Assembly: GCF_900291465.1 (NCBI RefSeq)
Contig: NZ_LT985808.1
Span: 1,605,912-1,669,911 of the forward strand
Direction: 5' to 3'
From: Bacteroides sp. Marseille-P3684
GTDB taxonomy: Bacteria; Bacteroidota; Bacteroidia; Bacteroidales; Bacteroidaceae
DNA: 64,000 nt
Part shown: positions 24,737 through 33,000 of the stretch, one piece after another
Layout of the letters: every line of letters starts with the position of its first letter
Numbering within the stretch: the stretch's first letter is position 1
Notes under the pieces: generated by a model
The model's input: the letters and a program-made list of their open reading frames with translations, nothing else
The model's database searches: none
Told to the model about the DNA's origin: nothing
Program-made: the position numbers and the translations under genes

Positions 24737-25816
24737 ATGATGGAATACAGATTTGAAATCACAGAAACGCTCTCAAGGCAAATAGCGGTTCAATCCGCAT
24801 CAGAGGAAGAGGCGTATCGAAGGATAAAGGCATTGTATCGAAAAGAATTGGTTGTTCTTGATTCTTCTGACTTCATAGATGTAGAATTTACTTGTCTAAA
24901 AGATAGTGTTCCTGAGGAGCTTCCTCGGGTCAGTTTTGATAAAATTACTCCTTTCTTCCGTTCTTCCGACCATGCTTTCACCCTTCTTCACGGCGACTGT
25001 ATCGAACTGTTGAAACAATTTGATTTCAAGTTCGACATGATATTTGCCGACCCTCCTTATTTCCTGAGCAATGGAGGAATAAGCGTGCAAAGTGGGAAAG
25101 TCGTGTGCGTGGATAAGGGGGAATGGGACAAAGGGGGGACTCCGGAATACATGGATTCCTTCAATAGGGCATGGATAAGTGAATGCCGTGAAAAACTGAA
25201 AAACAATGGGACAATATGGGTGAGCGGAACTTATCATAACATCTTTTCTATTGCCCATATTTTAACGGAGTTTGGTTTTAAGATTCTGAATGTCGTAACA
25301 TGGGCTAAGACCAATCCGCCACCTAACATTACCTGTCGGTATTTAACGCATTCCACGGAGTTCATCATTTGGGCACGAAAGTTGCCTAAAGTTCCTCATT
25401 GTTATAATTATGAGGTGATGAAGTTGGTCAATGGTGGTAAACAGATGACAGACGTGTGGCAACTTCCGGCTATCGCCCGTTGGGAGAAGGCATGCGGAAA
25501 ACATCCTACGCAGAAACCATTGTCCGTATTGTCACGCATTGTCTTGGCGTCAACCCACAGCGGTGCGTGGATTCTTGACCCATTCACCGGAAGCAGTACT
25601 ACGGGAATTGCGGCCAATTTGCTTGGCAGGCGTTTTTTGGGAATTGACAAAGAGGAGGAATATCTCATACTGAGTCGGAACCGTAAGAAGGAGATTGAAG
25701 CCAGAGACAGCTTTGCCCAGTTTCGCAAAAAGATTAAAGACATTGCTCTTTTGGAGGAAAAGACCTTGTTATCTGTCAAAGAGGATGATATTCCCCACTA
25801 TGATTTGCCCTTCTGA
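24737..25816 (+). CDS. DNA adenine/cytosine-N4 methyltransferase, beta class, with DpnD-like N-terminus
   Basis: 359 residues. The N-terminal 55 residues (MEYRFEITETLSRQIAVQSASEEEAYRRIKALYRKELVVLDSSDFID) resemble the small DpnD/PcfM-type domain. The methyltransferase follows: motif IV ADPPYFLSNGG near residue 103, a target-recognition region, and late motifs X/I (HPTQKPLSVLSRIV, then DPFTGSSTTGIAANLLGRRFLGID). Motif IV preceding motif I is the beta-class order, as in HinfI-, MboII- and DpnA-type enzymes. DPPY favours N6-adenine. The specificity cannot be read from sequence. It probably protects DNA from the upstream nuclease. Start may be either of two adjacent ATGs. The last codons are part of a direct repeat found again 290 bp downstream. 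Confidence 0.9.
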   Translation: MMEYRFEITETLSRQIAVQSASEEEAYRRIKALYRKELVVLDSSDFIDVEFTCLKDSVPEELPRVSFDKITPFFRSSDHAFTLLHGDCIELLKQFDFKFDMIFADPPYFLSNGGISVQSGKVVCVDKGEWDKGGTPEYMDSFNRAWISECREKLKNNGTIWVSGTYHNIFSIAHILTEFGFKILNVVTWAKTNPPPNITCRYLTHSTEFIIWARKLPKVPHCYNYEVMKLVNGGKQMTDVWQLPAIARWEKACGKHPTQKPLSVLSRIVLASTHSGAWILDPFTGSSTTGIAANLLGRRFLGIDKEEEYLILSRNRKKEIEARDSFAQFRKKIKDIALLEEKTLLSVKEDDIPHYDLPF

Positions 25817-25894
25817 CATCTTCCCGTTGTTCGAATCCCCTTCAGTCCTACCGCGGAACGGATAATTTGATAAAATCCAAATCGCTTTTATATC
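25813..25894 (+). repeat. 82-bp direct repeat, copy 1
   Basis: About 77 of 82 positions match the copy at 26103-26184, exactly 290 bp away in the same orientation. Copy 1 begins at the methyltransferase stop codon; weaker similarity extends into its last codons. Both copies contain TTCGAATCCCCTTC, which resembles a tRNA T-arm. Confidence 0.85.
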
Positions 25895-25945
25895 TACTTA
25901 GTCAATTACCTGAAATTTAGAACAATTCTATTTGCATAAACAGGA

Positions 25946-26048
25946 GATTTGAGTAAATTTGCAAGCAGATTTGAGTAAAATCCGTAATAGATTTGAGTAA
26001 AATCCTCATCACAATTGAGTAAAATCTTCATTAGAATTGAGCATGGAC
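25946..26048. repeat. 22-bp-period palindrome array 4
   Basis: Five units start at 25946, 25968, 25990, 26012 and 26034, an exact 22-bp period. The clean unit is GATTT-GAGTA-AAATC, a 15-bp palindrome with 5-bp arms; units 1 and 4 carry single arm changes and unit 5 is degenerate. The 7-bp spacers differ. The sequence is unrelated to the AAAC/GTTT units elsewhere, but the period and the symmetry are the same. The array lies between the two 82-bp direct repeats. Confidence 0.82.
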
Positions 26049-26102
26049 TATATTCGTAAACAATATCAGGGCCTGTGCTGACGGTATCGATGATTTCCCC
26101 TC

Positions 26103-26184
26103 CTGACATCTTCCCGTTGTTCGAATCCCCTTCCGTCTTACCACGGAACGGATAATTTGATAAAATCCAAACCACTTTTATATC
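26103..26184 (+). repeat. 82-bp direct repeat, copy 2
   Basis: The second copy of the repeat at 25813-25894. It ends about 19 bp before the -7 element of the next gene. Confidence 0.85.
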
Positions 26185-26202
26185 CATTTATAATTTATTC
26201 GC

Positions 26203-26210
26203 TATATTTG
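26203..26210 (+). promoter_or_regulatory. -7 element for the YbjN-like gene
   Basis: TATATTTG matches TAnnTTTG, 71 bp before the ATG. Confidence 0.5.
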
Positions 26211-26281
26211 CCCTACAGAGGAGAACCCGTCAACCTTCGCTTGCGAAAGTTGGTTCATGTTACTTATAAACTAGGAAGAAT

Positions 26282-26917
26282 ATGGCAGACTTGACAATTC
26301 TAATTGCAGTAATCGCGCTTTCGGTATGGCCGATCGTGTGCTTCTTCTATTTCAGAAGAAAGCACAAGGAGATTGCCGACCGGCTGGCTGAAAGAGACTT
26401 GGACGACATCAGTACACAGGACCTTGTGGTAACCGTCCTCCAGGCCATTGGCTGCCAACCGCAACTGAACGAGGAAAAACATATCTGTTTTAAATACCAG
26501 GGGGATGACTTCTACATCGCTACGCAGGAAGACAGCCGCTTCATCGTCATCTGGAATCCCTGGTGGGGAACCAGTGAACTGACCAACAAGGCATTGCCCT
26601 ACCTGAAGGAAATTGTCAACCTGGTCAATGTGGACTCCATCGTGACAACCGTCTATACGACCGACGAGGAACAGAAGAACCTGGGATTCCACTCCAAGTG
26701 CCACATCCTCTTCACGCCGAAAGAAGCCCCGCTCGACGAATACCTGAAAGCGGTGCTCGACCAGTTCTTTGCCACGCATGATGTCATTAAGGACAATTTC
26801 AAGCAGCTCAATGCTGCCCCGACAGAGACTGAGAAGGAGAAACGGGTGCGCGTGAAAGGTTTTGCTTCCTACAAGGACAGCGGAAGCACCGTGCCACTCG
26901 ACAATGTGGAGGCATAA
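26282..26917 (+). CDS. Membrane-anchored protein, possibly YbjN-like
   Basis: 211 residues. The first 24 form a membrane anchor (LTILIAVIALSVWPIVCFFYFRRKHK), followed by a soluble domain of about 150 residues. That domain has a helix (STQDLVVTVLQAIGCQPQL), strands around HICFKYQGDDFYIATQED and FIVIWNPWW, a helix (LPYLKEIVNLVNVDSIVTTVY), and further strands. This order is reminiscent of the YbjN/chaperone-like fold, but the similarity is by pattern only. The C-terminal 40 residues are charged and probably disordered. It is monocistronic and closed by a terminator. Function unknown. Confidence 0.75.
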   Translation: MADLTILIAVIALSVWPIVCFFYFRRKHKEIADRLAERDLDDISTQDLVVTVLQAIGCQPQLNEEKHICFKYQGDDFYIATQEDSRFIVIWNPWWGTSELTNKALPYLKEIVNLVNVDSIVTTVYTTDEEQKNLGFHSKCHILFTPKEAPLDEYLKAVLDQFFATHDVIKDNFKQLNAAPTETEKEKRVRVKGFASYKDSGSTVPLDNVEA

Positions 26918-26943
26918 TGCCTCGTTGTGATGTCAAACACCCT

Positions 26944-26974
26944 GACGCAAGAAAGAGAGACTTGCGCCTTTTTT
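26944..26974 (+). terminator. Terminator after the YbjN-like gene
   Basis: ACGCAAG pairs with CTTGCGC around a 9-base loop and is followed by T6. It lies just before the sigma factor gene. Confidence 0.75.
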
Positions 26975-26984
26975 GCTGTTTGTG

Positions 26985-27482
26985 ATGGAAGAAAAAACTG
27001 AATTCGACGATATATTCCGCTTATACTATACCCGGCTTTTTATCTATGCTTTCCAGATGATCGGTACCAAGGAGGAGTGCCGGGACATTGTCAACAGTGC
27101 GTATGAACATGTCTGGATGAACTTTCAGCTGATGGACCGTTCGACGGTGCGCTCCTTCCTGTATTCGTTCGTGAGGAGCCGTTGCCTGGATTACCTGCGC
27201 CACCTCGATGTGCACAACCAGTATGTGGAGTATTGCAAGTCGTGCGACGAAGGTTATGAGCCGGAACCGGCACTCATGGATATGGACTATCGGATTGTGA
27301 TTATCCGGGAACTGATGTCAAACCTCAAGCCTTCGACCCGTCAGATTCTGGAAGCCTGCTACATTGACAAAAAGAAATACAGGGAGGTGGCGGAAGAGAT
27401 GAACATGAGCACCAGTGCCGTGAAGAAGAATCTGACGAAGGCACTGAACTTACTTCGTGAAAAAATTGCAAAAAAACAATAA
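26985..27482 (+). CDS. ECF-type RNA polymerase sigma-70 factor
   Basis: 165 residues with region 2 (FDDIFRLYYTRLFIYAFQMIGTKEECRDIVNSAYEHVWMNF...RSFLYSFVRSRCLDYLR) and region 4 (ILEACYIDKKKYREVAEEMNMSTSAVKKNLTKALNLLREKIAKK). The FecR-type anti-sigma gene follows 75 bp downstream, the usual pairing in Bacteroidetes for control of SusC/D systems by a TonB-receptor signal. The adjacent SusCD operon at 29.8 kb is the natural candidate target, although its SusC lacks an obvious N-terminal STN signalling domain. I chose the ATG at 26985; upstream TTG would overlap the terminator tail. Confidence 0.92.
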   Translation: MEEKTEFDDIFRLYYTRLFIYAFQMIGTKEECRDIVNSAYEHVWMNFQLMDRSTVRSFLYSFVRSRCLDYLRHLDVHNQYVEYCKSCDEGYEPEPALMDMDYRIVIIRELMSNLKPSTRQILEACYIDKKKYREVAEEMNMSTSAVKKNLTKALNLLREKIAKKQ

Positions 27483-27556
27483 AGCCGTACCCGATTGACC
27501 GGGCTGATACGTTATATATATAGGATATTCCCTGAAACCTTGTCAACTGTTATTGT

Positions 27557-28717
27557 ATGGATACGAAAGATAGACCTGTCACAGACGAAGAACTGTTGGA
27601 CCTCCTGGAGGGGATGTCCGAGCGGGACGGAGAGCTGTGGCAGCAAGTGAAAGAGAAAGGATTGACCGACGACTGTCTCCACCTGAGACTGCTCGCCGCT
27701 GCTTCACGCATCGGGCAGGAAGAGCCGGATGTGGAGGTACTGTTGGCTGCCTTCCATGCCGGGCAGTCCCGCAAACGGCGTCTGCGTCTGAGACGCTGGG
27801 GACTGTCCCTGGTCGGAGTGGCGGCGGCTGTGCTGCTTCTGTTCCTGTGGATGTTGCCCGGCGGAAACGGGGCAGGGACCGGCAAGGAACCGTTGCTGGT
27901 GTTTGCCTCCGACTCGGCAGCTTTGCGCAGTCCGGTGTTGCAGACAGAGAAGGCACCGGGTGTACAGGCTTCGGCGGATGACGGGACAGACCGTCCGGCA
28001 GTGTGGGTCGCCAAGGGACCTCATGAGCTGGATTATCACACTCCCGCCAACCTGTCAGCCTATGCCAAGGACCTGCCCGAACGTCACAGCCTGACTGTCC
28101 CTCGCGGTCAGACCTTCAAGCTCATCTTGTCTGACGGAACGGAAGTCTATCTGAATGCCGACAGCCGCCTGGTGTATCCCAGCCGGTTCACGGGGAAGGA
28201 GCGGAGTGTATTCCTGGACGGGGAAGCCTACTTCCGTGTGGCAAAAGATGCCGGACACCCCTTCATCGTGCGTACGCAGACCTTGCAGACCCGGGTGCTG
28301 GGGACGGAATTCAATGTCTCCGGCTATGAAGGTTCTGACACGGAAGTGACGCTGGTGGAAGGCAGTGTGGAGGTGAGTGACGCCGACCGGCAACGGACGG
28401 TACGCATCAAGCCCGGCGAACAGGCGAGCCTGCAGACTGACGGTGGCTTTGCCGTACAGAAGGTCGATGTGTCACAATACATACATTGGCGGGAAGGTTA
28501 TTTCTATTACGACAATGTCACCCTGCTGGACATCATGAAGGAGTTGGGACGCTGGTACAACGTGTCCGTGGTCTTCTGCAATGCCGAAGCCATGGAGAGC
28601 CGCCTGCACTTTGTGGCAGATCGCCGGCAGGATTTGCAGCATGCCCTCACGCTGCTCAACCGCATGAACAAGTTCACCATCACTCAGAAGGCGGACGGAC
28701 GCGTGTACGTGGAGTAG
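27557..28717 (+). CDS. FecR family anti-sigma factor
   Basis: 386 residues. The N-terminal cytoplasmic part (1-75) would hold the sigma factor. One membrane segment lies at about 79-98 (WGLSLVGVAAAVLLLFLWML). The periplasmic FecR domain begins near 170 (HSLTVPRGQTFKLILSDGTEVYLNADSRLVYPSRFTG...FLDGEAYFRVAKDAGHPFIVRT). A C-terminal DUF4974-like domain follows (GYFYYDNVTLLDIMKELGRWYNVSVVF). This is the normal Bacteroidetes architecture; signals from an outer membrane receptor are thought to release the sigma factor. The segment between the membrane and FecR domain is longer than usual. Confidence 0.92.
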   Translation: MDTKDRPVTDEELLDLLEGMSERDGELWQQVKEKGLTDDCLHLRLLAAASRIGQEEPDVEVLLAAFHAGQSRKRRLRLRRWGLSLVGVAAAVLLLFLWMLPGGNGAGTGKEPLLVFASDSAALRSPVLQTEKAPGVQASADDGTDRPAVWVAKGPHELDYHTPANLSAYAKDLPERHSLTVPRGQTFKLILSDGTEVYLNADSRLVYPSRFTGKERSVFLDGEAYFRVAKDAGHPFIVRTQTLQTRVLGTEFNVSGYEGSDTEVTLVEGSVEVSDADRQRTVRIKPGEQASLQTDGGFAVQKVDVSQYIHWREGYFYYDNVTLLDIMKELGRWYNVSVVFCNAEAMESRLHFVADRRQDLQHALTLLNRMNKFTITQKADGRVYVE

Positions 28718-28763
28718 GGGGTATGCGATGGATGCTGAACTTAACTTAGTTAGATAGAAGAAT

Positions 28764-29087
28764 ATGTTATTGACGACAACGCCTTCGGTAGAGGGCAAAC
28801 ACATCACGGCTTACTATGGCGTGGTGTCGGGAGAGACAATCATCGGTGCCAATTTCCTTCGCGACTTCATGGCGAGTGTCCGCGATTTCCTTGGCGGACG
28901 TTCCAAAGCGTATGAAGAAGTGCTTCGCGAGGCCAAACAGACCGCCTTGCGGGAGATGGAGGAGGAAGCCCAGCGTTTGGGTGCCAACGCCGTCGTTGGC
29001 ATTGACATCGATTACGAGACGGTGGGACAGTCCGGCAGCATGCTGATGGTGACTTGCAGCGGCACGGCTGTCCGTCTGGAAGACTGA
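28764..29087 (+). CDS. YbjQ/UPF0145 family protein
   Basis: 107 residues, the full family length. The pattern [31 protein letters not shown]...[42 protein letters not shown] is characteristic; the family forms pentamers and is sometimes called a heavy-metal-binding domain protein, but its role is not settled. It follows the FecR gene by 46 bp and ends at a long terminator, so it may be the last gene of the sigma/anti-sigma unit. Confidence 0.92.
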   Translation: MLLTTTPSVEGKHITAYYGVVSGETIIGANFLRDFMASVRDFLGGRSKAYEEVLREAKQTALREMEEEAQRLGANAVVGIDIDYETVGQSGSMLMVTCSGTAVRLED

Positions 29088-29098
29088 ACGAACAGAGT

Positions 29099-29176
29099 AT
29101 CCGGTGGACGGACCGGTCGGGGAGAAGACTTCGTGTGCGAAGTCTTCTCCCCGGCAGGTTCGTCCACCGGCTTTTT
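29099..29176 (+). terminator. Two-part terminator after ybjQ
   Basis: An outer stem CCGGTGGACG/CGTCCACCGG encloses an inner stem GGGGAGAAGACTTCG with its complement, followed by T8. Confidence 0.8.
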
Positions 29177-29210
29177 TTTCCTTTGAAGAGTACGAAATCT
29201 TAAAGAAATG

Positions 29211-29241
29211 TTTGCGTAGGTAAATAAAAATGCTACATTTG
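29211..29241 (+). promoter_or_regulatory. Promoter of the first SusCD operon
   Basis: TTTG (29211-29214), 19-bp spacer, TACATTTG (29234-29241): a complete Bacteroidetes promoter. The first operon ATG is about 520 bp downstream, so the mRNA has an unusually long leader. Confidence 0.78.
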
Positions 29242-29341
29242 CGAAGTGAGAGTTAATTAATAGTAATAATTGAAAACAAAAGAGCCATGAGAAGAATGAG
29301 ACAGTTTGACGATTTGTCAGCCAATGCCTTGTTTTTGTCCT

Positions 29342-29350
29342 GGGGGGGGG
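29342..29350 (+). repeat. Homopolymeric G9 tract in the SusC leader
   Basis: Nine consecutive G lie in the untranslated leader and in a small open frame starting at 29287. Such tracts can slip in length between cells. Confidence 0.7.
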
Positions 29351-29588
29351 TAAATCCCCGTGACGGAATGTCACCGAAACTACCACTGGTGAGTGGTTCC
29401 CTCTTGGGAGAAGTTGAGAGAGGCAGTTGTGTGGATGAGAGAAAAGAGAAGAGAGAAGTTTCCGCAACTTTGAGAGAAAGAGTTTCAACCGTGTGTGTGG
29501 ATAAGGAGAAGAGAAAAGACGCATCAGAGCGCGTGACCCTTCACTTGTCAGAACCCCAAAATCTTTTTGCTTCGTCCTCCTGTGGGAC

Positions 29589-29690
29589 GGGTACCCGGGT
29601 CGGCTGACCCCTTGTGTACCCATGCTGTGTGTGCATCTCCGTTGCCGCAAGGTGGCGGGGAAGGGAATGACTTTTTCCATTCCCGTGCAG
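29589..29690 (+). promoter_or_regulatory. Structured region in the SusC leader
   Basis: Nested stems GGGTAC/GTACCC (29589-29621) and GGGTC/GACCC inside it, then a hairpin GGGAATG/CATTCCC (29663-29684). The rest of the leader (29250-29580) shows purine-rich low-complexity sequence and no gene I can support. The hairpins could affect mRNA stability, termination or translation. Confidence 0.5.
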
Positions 29691-29758
29691 ATAAATCTAT
29701 TCAATCGGAAGGTGTGTTGGATGTGTATACACCTGATAACCTTAACAACAAGAACTTT

Positions 29759-30064
29759 ATGAAACGAATCTTAGCACTGTTCTGTGCGTATTTATTGATC
29801 GGTGTTCACCTGGCAATTGCCCAAACCTTGCAGGTGACAGGTACGGTGATATCCGGCGAAGACGGTCAGCCTATTATCGGTGCCTCGGTTGTGGTCGAGG
29901 GAACGAAGACGGGCGTAACAACGAATGTGGAAGGTAAGTTTACCTTGCGTGTCGACAAGAATGCGAAACTGAAAATCAGCTACATCGGCATGCAGACCCA
30001 AGTGCTGAAAGCGCAAGCAACCATGAAGATTACCCTCTATCCCGATGCCATGCTGATTGATTAG
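29759..30064 (+). CDS. SusC N-terminal fragment (signal peptide and CarboxypepD-like domain)
   Basis: 101 residues ending at the in-frame TAG. Signal peptide MKRILALFCAYLLIGVHLAIAQ, then one immunoglobulin-like domain. Alone it would be a small periplasmic protein without the plug or barrel. Confidence 0.7.
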   Translation: MKRILALFCAYLLIGVHLAIAQTLQVTGTVISGEDGQPIIGASVVVEGTKTGVTTNVEGKFTLRVDKNAKLKISYIGMQTQVLKAQATMKITLYPDAMLID

Positions 30065-33000
30065 GTGGTGGTGACGGGTATGCAGAAAATGGATAAGCGT
30101 ATGTTTACCGGTGCCACGGCAAAGGTGGATGCCGACAAGGTGAAACTCGACGGTATGGCGGACATCAGCCGCTCGCTGGAAGGACGCATTGCCGGTGTGT
30201 CGGTGCAGAATGTGTCGGGAACCTTCGGTACGGCTCCGAAAATCCGTGTCCGGGGTGCTACCTCCATCTATGGCAGCTCCAAGCCGCTGTGGGTGGTCGA
30301 CGGTGTCATCATTGAAGATGCGGTCGATGTGGGTGCCGACGACCTTTCGTCGGGTGATGCCGAGACGCTGATCAGCTCTGCCATTGCGGGATTGAATGCC
30401 GACGACATCGAGAGCTTCCAGATCCTGAAGGACGGTTCAGCCACCTCCATCTACGGCGCACGCGCCATGGCGGGTGTGATTGTCGTCACCACGAAGAAGG
30501 GACGTGCCGGACACAGCAGCATCAACTACACCGGTGAATTCACCATGCGCATGAAGCCCAGCTACAACGAGTTCAACATCATGAATTCACAGGACCAGAT
30601 GGGCGTGTATGACGAAATGGAGAAGAAAGGCTGGCTCAATGCCGCCGACCTCCACCGCGCCTCTGACAGCGGTGTCTATGGCTACATGTACAAGCTCATG
30701 AATACGTATGACCCGGCTACCGGACAGTATGCCCTGCCCAATACGCCCGATGCCATCAACGCCTATAAGAAGGCTGCCGAGATGCGCAACACGGACTGGT
30801 TTGACCTGCTGTTCTCCAACGCCGTTTCGCAGAACCACTCCGTGAGCATCTCCACGGGTACGGAGAAGGCATCGTTCTATGCCTCCCTGAGTGCGTTGAC
30901 AGACCCGGGATGGTACAAACAGAGCGAGGTGAAACGCTACACCGCCAACCTGAACACTACCTATAACATCAGCGAGAAACTTTCCGTGGGCTTGATTGCC
31001 AATGCCTCTTACCGTAAGCAGAAGGCTCCGGGCACCCTGAGTGCCACGGTCGATGCCGCCAATGGAGAGGTGACACGTGACTTTGACCTGAACCCCTACT
31101 CCTATGCACTCAACTCCTCGCGTGCCTTGGAGCCCCATACGTTCTACACCGCCAACTATGCTCCGTTCAACATCCTGCATGAGCTGGACCACAACAACAT
31201 GGAGCTGAACATCGTCGACTTGCGTTTCCAGAGTGAGTTGAAGTACAAACCCATCCGCGGTCTGGAACTGTCGGCACTGGCAGCCATCAAATACCAGACC
31301 ACCTCGCAGGAGCACAACATCCTCGACGATGCCAACCAGGCCATCGCCTACCGCACCGGCATGGACGACGCGACCATCCGCGATGCCAACGACCTGCTCT
31401 ACAAAGACCCCGACTACCCCTATGCACTGCCCATCAGCATCCTTCCCGACGGAGGTATCTACCAGCGTCGCGACTACAAGATGGCAGGTTGGGACTTCCG
31501 TGCCACCGCCAACTGGAACAAGGCATGGGGTGCCGATGAACGTCACCTGACCAACCTCTTTGCCGGTATGGAAGTGAACAGCCTGAAGCGCTCCAACTCC
31601 ATGTTCCGCGGCTGGGGCATGCAGTACTCGCTGGGTGAGCTGCCCTCCTATGTGTACCAGTTCTTCAAGAAGGGCATTGAGGCGGACGACAAGTACTATT
31701 CGCTGAACCATACCATGGGACGTGCGGTGGCTGCCTTCATGAATGCCACTTACTCCTATGACGGACGCTATACCCTCAACGGTACGTTCCGTTACGAAGG
31801 TACCAACCGCATGGGTAGCAGCCGTTCGGCACGCTGGTTGCCGACCTGGAATATCTCGGCAGCCTGGAATGCCCATGAAGAGAAGTTCTTCAAGGACCTG
31901 TTCGAGCCGGCGCTGTCGCACTTCACGCTGAAAGCCTCTTACTCCCTGACAGCCGACCGCGGTCCTGCCAGTGTGACAAACTCCCACGCCATTTTCCTCG
32001 GCACGACGCCTTATCGTCCGTTTGCCAGCATTCAGGAGATGGGTCTTTATCTGGACGAACCCGAGAATAGCGAATTGACCTACGAGAAGAAGCACGAGCT
32101 GAACATCGGAGCCGAAATGGGCTTCCTCAACAACCGCATCAACTTTGCCATCGACTGGTATCGCCGTAACAACTACGACCTGATTGGTCTGATCAATACC
32201 AGCGGTGTTGGCGGGTTCCCGTACAAATATGCCAATGTCGCCTCCATGCGCAGCCACGGTGTGGAGTTCACCCTCTCGACCGTGAACATCCGGAACCGCG
32301 CCTTCTCATGGACTTCCGACCTGATTTTCTCGAATTCGAAAACGAAAGTGACCGAGTTGGATACACGTTCCAACTTGATGAACTTCATTTCCGGTACAGG
32401 TTTCACCCGTCCGGGTTATCCCGTGCGTAGCCTTTTCTCCATTCCGTTTGTCGGACTGGACGAAGACGGTATCCCGCAGTTTGAGGTAAATGGAGAAGTG
32501 ACCAGCACTGATATCAGCTTCCAGCAACGCGACAATCTGGACTTCCTGAAGTATGAAGGACCGACCGATCCGACCATTACCGGTAGTCTGGGCAATGTAT
32601 TCACCTACAAAGGATTCAAACTGAATGTTTTCCTGACTTACGCCTTCGGCAATGTCGTGCGTCTAGACCCTAGGTTCAGTGCCACGTATACCGACCTGGA
32701 TGCCATGCCGCGTGAGTTCAAGAACCGTTGGGAACTGTCGGGCGAAGAGCTGTCGACCACTATTCCTGTTATTTTGGACAGACGTCAGTACTATGAGAAC
32801 TATGACTTGTCTTATGCTTACAATGCCTACAACTATTCGACAGAGCGTGTGGCAAAGGGTGACTTTATCCGTCTGAAAGAGATTTCCTTGGGTTATGACT
32901 TCCCCAAGAAGTGGATATCCTACCTTAAGATGCAGACCCTCTCGCTGAAGCTGCAAGCCACCAACCTGATGCTGCTTTATGCAGACAAGAAGTTGAACGG

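Noticed and set aside
25835-25850. tRNA fragment in the 82-bp repeat
   Set aside because: TTCGAATCCCC resembles a T-arm but no acceptor or anticodon stem can be formed around it.
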